The notes under the pieces: generated by a model | Told to the model about the DNA's origin: nothing | Database searches by the model: none | What the model saw: the letters and a program-made list of their open reading frames with translations, nothing else | Shown here: in pieces, positions 54,901-64,000 of the stretch | How the letters are laid out: each line of letters starts with the position of its first letter | How positions within the stretch are numbered: position 1 is the stretch's first letter | DNA from: Rana temporaria | Lineage: Eukaryota; Chordata; Amphibia; Anura; Ranidae | NCBI RefSeq assembly: GCF_905171775.1 | Contig: NC_053489.1 | Span: 146,422,142-146,486,141 of the forward strand | Length of the DNA: 64,000 bases | Direction of reading: 5' to 3' | Made by a program: the position numbers and the translations under genes

Positions 54901-55232
54901 TTGTGACTCTTTAACTCTTCGATGCGTTGGCTGTTGTCCCCATTGGTGTGGTGGAAGACGGACGGAGGGTTGCGCTTGTTTGTTTGTTTGTTTATTTTAC
55001 TTTTGTACTTTATTTCTACCGTTTTATAGTATTTTTATACTTCCTTTCTTTTGTTATGTTACTTTCTATGATTGCTCGGCTCACCAGGCCTTCTAAATAG
55101 ATTTGAACGCTTCAACTGTGATTACATTGCTACGTAATGAACGTATATGTTGCTGTTGCATCAGCTATGGGCTTCGAGCCTTGTTATCTGCTACTTGGAA
55201 AACATTTTTTCAATAAAAACGTATTGAAAGAT
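54901..55232 (+). terminator. L1 3' UTR with polyadenylation signal
   Basis: About 330 bases with a GT-rich tract (54970-54990), ending in CAATAAAAACG (AATAAA near 55212) and a short A run that merges with the A-rich target duplication. Confidence 0.8.
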
Positions 55233-55610
55233 AAAAAAAAAAGTAGTGACCCCCAAATAGACCAAGTTCTCTATCGCCCATTAAAGGTAATTTAAAGTGG
55301 TATTAAACCCAGAACCAAACTTGTTAAATGTTTCAGCATACCAACCCTTAGGCATGGTGGATGTGTTAATTTGTTTTAGCTTTTTTCTCCTTTGTTTTCA
55401 CCTGGTGATCTGGCCAGCAACACACCTCCTGTATTAGAGTGCCTGTGGTCTGGATGAAGAAGCACATGGGCACCTTTGGACAGCATTGTTAATCTGAGGG
55501 ACAGGAATGTTAAATATACTAGCAGATTTTGATACACCAACAAATTGAAGCCAGTCTCCACCTAACACGTTTTAAGCAATTACAGACGTTTTTTTTGCTT
55601 ATGGGATAAT

Positions 55611-57170
55611 GGTTTTACATAAACAAATAAAAGCTGACCAAGGAAAGCACCTCCATAAGTGTTAAACAGTTTGTCTTATTTCTGTATCTGCTACATCTAC
55701 AGAAGAGCTTGTTCTGCTGAAAAACAGGCTAGATCACCAGGTGAAAATAAGGGAAATAAAACCTAAAAAAAATAAATCTAGCCATTGCATCTACGATTTG
55801 GTAACCTACAATATAATAAATATTTTCTTTTGGGTTTAATGCGGCTTTAATAACTGTAATACAACATGGTCTCTGACCAAATATATCATATGAACATTTC
55901 CTTATGACAGTTACGATAGGCCATTTTAGAGCGCAACATGTTTTCCTGATTTGAACGTCCACTTCATTAGGAAAAAATAAGGGGAGAAAACCCTGCTAAA
56001 GAAAAGGAAGGCAGCTGCTAGCACATAACATACAGATAATATGTGAAAAGGGTGAAATATAAAATTATGCTGAATTGTGCTAAATTGTCTGAAACAAAGG
56101 AGCAAGATCCCTCCAGGGATTTACAGCATAGGATAAAAAGGAACAAGAAAAAAAGGCCTCCACATGCCGCAGGTCAAAAAGTAAACCCAAGAGATTTTAT
56201 TAAAAATATACAAAAGACAAATAAATCAAGATTAAAAATAGTAAAATATAAATGATTGTAAAAATCCAACGATAGTTACAATGGTGATCACTGATAAAAA
56301 AGGCGCAGGATAAGCAACAAGCATAGAACCCTATGGATTTCGTCCTATAGGACTTCTACAGGGGTGTATCTCAGCCTGCTGCATCTGCGCTTATATACTA
56401 TAGGCCTTTTTTTCTTGTTCCCTTTCATCCTATGCTGTAAATCCCTGGAGGGATCTCGCTCCTTTGTTGATCCTCGTTGTTTACAACACTGAGCTGCTGG
56501 GAACCAGTGATCGAGTTTGGAGCTCTGAATTTCTGGAATTTATCGGTGAATACATGAGAGGAATTTCCAGATTGTACCAGAGATGACCCTTTGAGGGGCC
56601 GGAGACATCATCACTCTTACCTTTGCCTATTTGACCCATTCCTGAGGGGTTTTGGGTCCACGTCACATGGTAAGAGTACCCATCTTATACTTTTTTTGGA
56701 TTCATGTTTACATTTACATTGGTTTTACCATCAAGACCATCATCATTGTTCCATGCTCCATATCTCATCGTGTTTGCGAGGAATGTTTATGATTGACATC
56801 AGCAACCATTTATATGGACCGCCGTCTGAAGTGATTTAAGATCACTTTTATTAATACTTTTTAGTATCGGACTATATTCACTGTCACTTTAGTTCTCACG
56901 TATATATATCTGCCGTTGTATATATATTGTTTATACATGACTCACTTTGTGCACATTTGGTCGCACCACAATTTTTTGCATATGTTCGCATCATGACCAT
57001 ACAGGTCTAGATTTATTCATTAGTGCAGCACAATTTTATATTTCACTTCATTAGGAGCACTAGGGGCCGATTACTCTCTCATTACTTCAGAGAGATGGAA
57101 AAGAAAGGGTCTTAAACTGCAGCTAGGGCAAAAGCCACATGGTTGGGTGAAACAAACTCCCCAGATAGCA
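55611..57170 (+). repeat. Repeat family copy, inverted partner at 62109-62566
   Basis: Apart from the insertion at 55973-57043, this matches the reverse complement of 62109-62566 ('agctgaccaaggaaagcacc', 'gcagctagggcaaaagccac'). Identity is high but not perfect. Confidence 0.85.
55973..57043. mobile_element. 1.07-kb insertion with 13-bp target duplication
   Basis: CACTTCATTAGGA flanks it (55960-55972 and 57044-57056), and the empty site is preserved in the copy at 62109-62566. Inside, 56096-56160 and 56402-56466 are inverted copies ('ccctccagggatttacagca'). No protein is visible; the long duplication suggests a retroposon, perhaps Penelope-like. Confidence 0.85.
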
Positions 57171-57599
57171 AGAACGTCTCCAAGACCACAGCAAACATTC
57201 AATGACCGGTATGGTCGTTTAGTGGAATCTGTGCAGTAAGAAAAAGCGACACACAGTCGCTCAAGATGTACTTCCTAGAGGGACACTTCTAAACTTGGGG
57301 CTATGGTAGCCTACGTTCTAATTGCTCAGTAAACCACTATGATCTGCAAGGTAATTGTCAGAGTATGGTTGGAGATGTGCAACATCATGTTTCTTTTTTG
57401 TTTGCAAAAATGGTATTGTTATATACACTTGGAATCATTTTCAATTACCTTTCTGTTACTGGAATTATCTACTGTTGTTTGTCTTTTATGTCATTGATGC
57501 ATTTATTGATGCATTTATGGATGTTGTGGGACCTGCTTAAAGAATAACTCTAGGTGATTAAAGTACTTTGCATGGATTTTAACAAGCTACCTTTTGTTG
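57171..57599. other. Non-coding interval
   Basis: AT-rich sequence with no gene or element recognised. Confidence 0.45.
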
Positions 57600-57825
57600 C
57601 TGTAAAGCAGGGATCTCTAAAGTACGGCCCGCGGGCCACATCCGGCCCGCTAGGCCATTTTTTCCGACCCGCAGCTAGAGTCATTAGACTTGCCGCAGGG
57701 ATGGTCTCTCTGCCAAACCATTGTCGGGGTTTCAAAACCTGTGATTCATACTCACCCCCCGGCAGTATGCAAAACAGGTCCTGCAGCCCCGCACTCGGCC
57801 TCAACCAATCCCCGTGCTCGGCCAT

Positions 57826-57921
57826 AGCCAATCCCTGCTCTCGGACTCAGCCAATCCCCGCTCTCGGACTCAGCCAATCCCGCACTCGGACTCAGCCAAT
57901 CCCCGCGCTCGGACTCAGCCA
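57826..57921 (+). repeat. ~22-bp tandem repeat
   Basis: Four to five units of 'ctcggactcagccaatcccc'. Each contains a CCAAT box. Confidence 0.88.
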
Positions 57922-58084
57922 ATGCACTATTTCAGTGCAGACCTGCTCCCGCCCGCTGTTTACATCAGTGTAATTTTGCATATAGCGTGCCTGTGTAACA
58001 GTGGGACGGGAGCCAAGATGGGGAGGTGCAGATCTGCACTTGAGGCACAATGTTTAAGAGACTGATCAGGAGGAAACAAATGTG

Positions 58085-58565
58085 CGGCATGGGGATAGAT
58101 TGGCTATGTTGGGGACACAATTGTTGGGGGGGGGTGGAGTTGATTGCTCTGAAGGGGACACAGTTGTGGGGGGTTATGGCACAGAAGGGGACACAGTTTG
58201 GTGGGGTTTGATGACACTGAAGGGACAAAGCTGTGGGGGGGGGGTTATGGCACTGAAGGAGACAGTTACGTGTGTGATGGGGGGGTTTATGGCACTGATG
58301 GGGACACAGTTGTGTGTGTGAGGGGGGAAGTATTTTTAAGCACAGGTGTGTATGGGGGGGGGTTATGGCACTGAGGGGAACAGTTGTGGGAGGTTTTATG
58401 GATGTGATGGGGACACAGGGGGATCTGAGGGTGACAAATGCGCAGAGGGGCTCGATGGGCACACAAATGTGCAGTGGGGCTCTGATAGAGACATCAGTTG
58501 GCAGGGATCCTCTGAAGAGTGATGGAGACACAAATGTTTGGGGAGACTCTGATGGGGACACAGAT
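58085..58565 (+). repeat. G-rich degenerate minisatellite
   Basis: Variable units of 'ggcactgaaggggacacagt' and 'tgtggggggggtta'. It is the second array inside the 1.16-kb hAT element. Confidence 0.85.
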
Positions 58566-58785
58566 TTAATGCACACTGGAAGTTTAACCCCCTGCATTTA
58601 GCTGCAGGAGTAGGACACAGGTGCACCATCTACCCCCACTTCCAGAAGCCTGGTACATTTTAATCTCGTCTGCTGCTGCGGATTTATTAGGAAATCTTTT
58701 TTTTTCGGCCCGCGAGTATGTGTAAAATTTACGATGTGGCCCTCTAAATAAAAAGTTTGGAGACCCCTGCTGTAAAGAAATAGCT

Positions 58786-59185
58786 GGCCTGTACACACCG
58801 CCCAGAATCTCGCCAGGAAAAAATGTTGTTTTTCCTGATGAGATTCTTGGCAAGAACCTCTTGCCGGCCGAGTATACAGACACTCCATTCAAAAGACCTG
58901 CCGTTCTTTTGAATGGTGACGTCAACGACTACGACAAGCATGCGCTCATCACATTCGATGCCATTGCCGCCATCTTGCTACACCCTACCTATGCCTAGGA
59001 AACTACCGCGCATGCGTCAAAGTCATTTCGAGCATGCGCGGGTTTCCACGGCAACAGATAAGTATACACACTCTCTGGTTTCTCGGCAGGAAAACACTGC
59101 CGAGAATCTCACGGCGAGAAAATAGAGAACACATCTCTATTTTTCTCGTCTAGATTCTGGGCAGTTTTCTTGACGAGAAACCTGA
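58786..59185. repeat. Fold-back element (CCCAGAATCTCG ends)
   Basis: The left 'ccgcccagaatctcgccagg' pairs loosely with the right 'tctagattctgggcag'. The middle has 'gccgccatcttgct' and several 'gcatgcgc' sites. Confidence 0.6.
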
Positions 59186-59284
59186 AAGCCTCGTACACAC
59201 GCTCGGTTTTCTCGGCAAGAAAGATCTGCCAGCAGATCTCTTGCTGGTTCTTGCCGAGTAAACCGAGTGTGTGTACGAGGCTTC
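59186..59284. repeat. Fold-back MITE-like hairpin
   Basis: The arms 'aagcctcgtacacacgctcg' and 'gagtgtgtgtacgaggctt' continue through 'ttttctcggcaag'/'cttgccgag' to a central AGATCTGCCAGCAGATCT palindrome. Confidence 0.85.
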
Positions 59285-59991
59285 AATTTCACCTTTTCTT
59301 TTGAAGGCTGATTCTGAATGGTACAAATTGGTTCAGTGTAATCACTGGGTGCACTCCGATTGTTCTAATGACAATTACTGCAGGGTCTGCTTCACTTGAA
59401 AATAATTTAACCGTTGGGGAGTATCCAACCAATTCTGGTGAAAGGGTGCTTTCCTAGTGTATATGCCAGTAAGCCAATCAGACAAGCAGAAAATGAAATT
59501 TCTGTGGCGTTGTATACACCAACAGGGTACAGAATCCATCTAGGTTGCCATATTGCATTGCATTTTACAGAACATTACAGCAGATGCAGATTGAAAAGTA
59601 AAGGTGATCTTTAATAACATTAAAATAGCTTGTTTAGCAATTGTATATGCTTTTTATTTATATAATTTTTTTCCATGAACATTGCCTTCTAAGTATATTG
59701 GTTGGTCTGAACATGCATTTGGATCTAAGTAAAAAGGTGATGTGAAGCTAGCATTTCTCAGTACTTTTCTATCACTTTTCTTTCTCATAAATAATTCATA
59801 TTTGTATTTAAAAATGCAAAGAAAACGTACATGTTTGAAAACGTTTGGGTACAAATATATTACTTTCTCTTTCAAAACATTTAACCTCTAGCTTCCCCAG
59901 ATTTAGATTTAAGTATACTGTTGTAAAAAAAAAAGTCTGCTTGAAAGAGTAACTTCAACTAAAAATTGCTGTAAGTAGAGCAAGCTATAAC
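59285..59991. other. Non-coding interval
   Basis: AT-rich sequence with no gene or element recognised. Confidence 0.45.
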
Positions 59992-60469
59992 TTAAAGGGT
60001 CACTAAAGGAAAAAATTTTTTTAGCTGAAATGACTGTTTACAGGGCATAGAGACATAATAGTTAACTGATTCCTTTTAAAAATGATTAAAAATAGATAAA
60101 AAACAATCATATAATGTGCCTGCAGTGTAGTTTCGTTTTTGCTGTTGTTTGCTGGTTCTCTGATGTACAGAGAGCCACTAGAGGGCAGTCAGCCAATAGA
60201 GAGCAGTGATACTTTGTCTAAAACTCCTCAGCACCAATCCAGTTTCGTTTTACACACAGTAATCACACCTCCTTGATTAGTGACCACCGTGAGAAATCTC
60301 CCAGTACTGTGGTGATCAGGAAACAGGCAACCAGGAAGAGAACCAGAACAGAGAGGATTTACAGCAACATGAAAGCAAAAACGAACAATGAGGTCATGAA
60401 ACCAGGACTGCAGTAAGGTAAAGGAAGCTATTTAGCTAAAAAAAAAAAATTCCTTTAGTGACCCTTTAA
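59992..60469. mobile_element. TTAA-flanked MITE
   Basis: TTAA at both ends (59992-59995 and 60466-60469) with inverted ends AAGGGTCACTAAAGGAA / TTCCTTTAGTGACCCTT. TTAA targets are used by piggyBac- and Kolobok-type transposases. No coding sequence. Confidence 0.85.
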
Positions 60470-60898
60470 AGTGAACCTGTGTTTTCCCATGCTGGACAAA
60501 ACAACAAATTCACTTAAAGCATATGCAAATTCAATCACTAAACTCTCAACAAACATTAACACATTTGTGGAATTTTAAATGTAAATAAAATAAATCTGCC
60601 AACTTCCATTAATTAATATGTGGTTATGCGTCAATGAAGTTCCTTGTCCAAGCACCTCCTGTTATTGGGAGACAATGTTCTGTCACTGTCTCTATTGCAT
60701 TGTCAAACAGGCTTACAGTGGGGACTACAAATGACTGTTTCAGCACACAATGCACAGACATTATCCAATGTTGTCACCATCAGGAAATTTGCCTCAAGAA
60801 ATGATATGCAGCATTCAGTAGAATGCATGTTAGATTGAAAGTGGCTGCAAAGAACTCTGCAGGACTGAGATGCAACAAAGAATGATTTTTTTTTGTTA

Positions 60899-61399
60899 AT
60901 GGATCAGTTTACCATTTGGGAAGAAATAAATGCACATATTATTGCAGGAATTTTTTTATGGAGTAGCATGCAAAGCATTGCACCTGTGATCAATGGATCA
61001 TGGGTGAAATGTCAGGCTCCTGCAGACAAGCCCTACAGCTTTCAGTTCAAAGTTTCACCAAGTTTTACAGTTTCACCAAGAGTGCTTTACCAACATCTTA
61101 AATCAATTGAAGTTTACATCGTCCATGCCCTGGCATGCACATTTTACCTTGCTTCTTATCCCATGCTGCTCTATTTTGGCTACAGGAAGCAAAGAGAAGA
61201 TGTCCTGTGTAAGGACATTGGGATGGGGCATCCTTCTCACCCCCCTGGGATAGAGTGGTATGCGTGGGAAAAGCACAGGTTCAATTTAAAGCAACTCTGT
61301 CACTTATACTGTATAAATAAATCTAGCCAGATGAAACCTTGCAAAGAAGAAGTGAACACTCACCTCTCCGTAGATGGTGAGAGAAATCTACCTATTTAG
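60899..61399 (+). CDS. Unidentified open frame, 166 codons
   Basis: Open from the ATG at 60899 to a TAG, with no repeat structure inside. It has a hydrophobic middle (VHALACTFYLASYPMLLYFGY) and no family resemblance that I can name. Flanks show no splice sites or promoter that stand out. It could be a chance frame in an otherwise unannotated stretch. Confidence 0.2.
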   Translation: MDQFTIWEEINAHIIAGIFLWSSMQSIAPVINGSWVKCQAPADKPYSFQFKVSPSFTVSPRVLYQHLKSIEVYIVHALACTFYLASYPMLLYFGYRKQREDVLCKDIGMGHPSHPPGIEWYAWEKHRFNLKQLCHLYCINKSSQMKPCKEEVNTHLSVDGERNLPI

Positions 61400-61624
61400 A
61401 AAAGCGAAGAACATTGCTGCTATCAGACACTTCCAGATGTTGGATAGCCTATTCCCTGTCACCGTAGTGATGTAGCAGCAAGGGAAAGGAGTAACAGGAT
61501 CCAGTGGGGGATACATTTGAAAGTGTGAGATAGCAGAGGTGCTCCTAGCTTTGCAAGAGAACAGAATTTGTTACTATTCCCTGTAATGCAACAGTGGCAA
61601 TTTCATGACAAAATACTACATTGT

Positions 61625-62060
61625 GCAGTTAAAGTGGAGTTCCACCCAAAAGGGGACGCTCTGCATGTTTGCCTCCTCCCCCCCTCCTCTGCCACATTTG
61701 GCCCCTTTCGTGGGAGGGGGGGCAGGTATCTGGTTTTAACAGGTACCCTCTCCCTCTTCCGGCTAAACTCGCCACAGGAAAGTCACCTGGAAGTTTGGCC
61801 CCATCCTCCTTCCGCCACCCTTGGGCCATTCACAAAGCACATCACGCTTCACGCATGCACAGTAGGGAACCGGCTGTGAAGCTGCAAGGCTTCACTGCCA
61901 GTTTCCCTTACAAAATAAGATGGCAACAGCACCCGAGAGCTGATTAAAAAATTGTCTGGAGTGAAGACACCTTTGGATTCGTGGACAGGCAACTGTCTTA
62001 ATATTAAAAGTCAACAGCCACATTGTTTGTAGTTGCTGACTTTTAATTTCTTCCTCCTCT
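61625..62060 (-). repeat. Dispersed repeat, second copy of 14090-14400
   Basis: Minus-strand copy of the repeat at 14090-14400, with 'gtggagttccac', 'gccacatttggc', 'acaggtaccc' and 'gctgacttttaa' blocks. Confidence 0.6.
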
Positions 62061-62108
62061 TTAATGAGGAACCCCAGGATTTTTTTTTAAATCACTGAAA
62101 TTTTCAGG

Positions 62109-62566
62109 GGAGTTTGTTTCACCCTCTTGTGTGGCTTTTGCCCTAGCTGCAGTTTAGAACCCTTTCATTTTCATCTCTCTGAATAAGTGAGAGAGTAATC
62201 GGCCCCTAGTGCTCCTAATGAAGTGGACTTTCAAATCAGGAAAACATGTTGAGCTCTAAAATGGCCTATTGTAACTGTCGTAAAGAAATATACAAAAGGA
62301 AATGTTCAAATTATATATTGGGCGTAGCCCATGTTGTATTATCGTTATTAAAGCAGCATTAAACCCAAAATAAAACATTTATTATATTGTAGGTTACCAA
62401 ATTAGCGATGCGATGGCTGAATTTCTTTTTTTAGGCTTTATGTCCCTTGTTTTTCGACAGAACAAGCTCTTCTGCAGATGTAGCAGTTACAGAAAAAAGG
62501 TAAACCATTTAGCACTGATGGAGGTGCTTTCATTGGACAGCTTTTATTTATTTATGTAAAACCTGT
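62109..62566 (-). repeat. Repeat family copy, uninterrupted partner of 55611-57170
   Basis: Reverse complement of the left copy without the 1.07-kb insertion, so it acts as the empty-site control for that insertion. Confidence 0.85.
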
Positions 62567-62754
62567 AACTTCCTGGATTTTTCTATTTTATTTTCAATTT
62601 ACTGGTTCACTGAGCACCAGTATCGTTTTCACCATGTGCTAGAACCCAGAGAGGAAAGATACCGCTCCTACACAGCAACTGCTCTCCCCACGGCCAAGCA
62701 GTTGGACATATATATATATATATTTTTTTTTTTTCAGTCCCTTTAGGAAGCATC

Positions 62755-63117
62755 ATTGTGGATGCGCGCCCGCCCGCTGTGGGCTCTGAGTCCGACCGCG
62801 GGTCCCGCAGACTAACGGAGAGGAAAAACGGGGAAATGCTGATGTAAACAAGCATTTCCCCAGTCTTCCTAGTCTTCCTTCCAATTTTTTTTCAAAATTG
62901 ACGCTCTATCATTGTTTATAGCGCAAAAAAATAAAACCGCAGAGGGGATCAAATACAACCAAAAGAAAGCTCTATTTGTGGGAAAAAAAGGACATACATT
63001 TTGTTTGGGAGCCACGTTGCACGACCGCGCACTTGTCAGTTAAAGTGACGCAATGCCGAATCGCAAAAAGTGCTCTGGTCTTTGACCAGCGAAATGGTCA
63101 GAGGCTTAAGTGGTTAA
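62755..63117 (-). mobile_element. TTAACCACTT-family dispersed repeat
   Basis: On the minus strand this begins TTAACCACTTAAGCC and shares the CGCGGTCGTGCAAC-type block, 'cccacaaatagagctttc' and 'tgcggttttatttt' with 7880-8250. Confidence 0.65.
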
Positions 63118-64000
63118 ATACTTTTTTTTTCCTGGAGTTCTTTATAAACTACACAATACGTTTTTTTGGTCTTACTATTGCCACTGTTGTATTACTGGCA
63201 ATTGTAACAAATTGTATATTATCAAGATTTCCCTAAAACTGAAATACAGAAAAAGGTACCAGCACAGTTTTCTATAGTATTAATATTGTTGAGTTTAATA
63301 GGAGGTACCATGTTATTAAAACATTGCATTTTTTTTTGGGGGGGGGGGGTAATGGATGTAAGATTATTACTTACCTTCTTTAACAATTAAAAGAGTATCT
63401 GATTCACATTTCTTTCTCCACTATTGTTTCCTTGTTTTTAAGGAATCATTGTAGTAAAACATGGGCAGTCAAATGCACACTGAAAAAAAAGTTTAGTTCA
63501 AGATATATGAGGAGAGAAGCAAAGTATACAACATTTTGCTCCTAAATTAAGGCTTGAAAGAGATATCTAATTTTTATTGCTAGACTGACAAACTAGCAGC
63601 TATAAAAGAAACCTTTTAAATACACGAGTTACGTTTACAGTGTGGCTAGTAGTAGATCAATCTGTGGAATGTCTGGCTTATGTCTTCCTCAGCTGTATAC
63701 TACAGCCTTTGTAGTACATAGAAAAAAAGACATTCAAAGTTAGCTGTCCAGTTTTACAGACATTACTAACACCATCAATTTCAATGAGCAAATGATCTCA
63801 ATATTACATGAATATATAAACATAAAAGAATAAAGGCTTCAAAAGCGTAAGGTCAGCAGTACACAAGATCTCATTTGTGGGCGTACAGTGGCTAAGCTGC
63901 ACTGAGCAAAGAGTAAGCTATAACTTTGATCACAAGTTTTTTAAAACCACATTGTGTATAGTTGATTTAAATTCTATTAAACATTTGTGTACCATGTTAA
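63118..64000. other. AT-rich non-coding interval
   Basis: No gene or transposon recognised. A T9-G11 homopolymer junction occurs at about 63330-63351. Confidence 0.5.

Larger units (their letters stand above)
32709..55232 (+). mobile_element. Full-length L1 retrotransposon split by a 15.5-kb hAT
   Basis: A 16-bp duplication (ten A then GTAGTG) lies at 32693-32708 and 55233-55248. The 5' end starts GGGGCGTGTCC; then come a ~1.2-kb GC-rich leader, ORF1, ORF2, a 3' UTR and a poly-A-like end. Removing the hAT and one copy of its 8-bp duplication leaves an L1 of about 7 kb whose ORF2 is continuous from 35621-39286 into 54796-54900. Intact frames imply a young element that was potentially active before the hAT struck. 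Confidence 0.93.
57608..58769. mobile_element. Non-autonomous hAT element, 1.16 kb
   Basis: Ends CAGGGATCTCTAAAGTACGG... and ...AAAGTTTGGAGACCCCTG with exact 8-bp duplication CTGTAAAG (57600-57607 and 58770-58777). The interior has two tandem arrays and no transposase. Confidence 0.92.

Overview
The window is vertebrate-type nuclear DNA, most likely from an amphibian and probably a frog. It is AT-rich and non-operonic, with spliced GT-AG gene structure and a very high density of interspersed repeats: DIRS-like, L1, hAT, piggyBac-like, Tc1/mariner, a tRNA-derived SINE and many fold-back MITEs. The frog assignment is inferred from this mix and from the look of the dispersed repeats. No host protein-coding gene, rRNA or true tRNA gene could be recognised. 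One 49-nt candidate host exon (17885-17933) is the only hint that the window may lie inside a large intron.

Layout. 1-6767 is a decayed DIRS-like tyrosine-recombinase retrotransposon (inverted terminal repeats, gag, RT, RNase H and recombinase remnants, internal complementary region). A 1.24-kb hAT MITE sits inside it at 3340-4582. 7403-9463 is a 2-kb non-autonomous hAT with an exact 8-bp target duplication and minisatellites inside. 9.5-18 kb holds fold-back elements and MITEs. 18170-21402 is an L1 insertion with a 16-bp target duplication and a twin-primed (inverted) arrangement. 21.6-30.6 kb holds more hAT MITEs, two large palindromes, a piggyBac-like remnant with TTAA ends, and minisatellite. 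30671-32142 is a 1.47-kb palindromic insertion with a 14-bp duplication.

The centrepiece is 32709-55232: a full-length L1 (5' UTR, ORF1, ORF2, 3' UTR, 16-bp duplication) split by a 15.5-kb hAT transposon (39287-54787, exact 8-bp duplication ATACTCAT). The hAT carries two intact, convergent genes. One is an uninterrupted 1112-codon BED-finger hAT transposase on the + strand. The other is a four-exon, 217-codon Myb/SANT-like protein with an acidic middle, a basic motif and a Gln-rich coiled coil on the - strand. Between them lie a Tc1 fragment and about 3.7 kb of a ~150-bp satellite with higher-order structure. The introns of the Myb/SANT gene hold a DD37E-type Tc1/mariner element and a tRNA-headed SINE. 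The ends carry tandem subterminal repeats, each with a CCAAT box. The 1.24-kb MITE in the DIRS element has the same ends, so it is a deletion derivative of this transposon.

The last 9 kb (55.2-64 kb) holds an inverted pair of one repeat family, a 1.07-kb retroposon-like insertion, another 1.16-kb hAT, TTAA-flanked elements and fold-backs. All boundaries come from reading the sequence by eye, and family names come from motif recognition. No database search was run.
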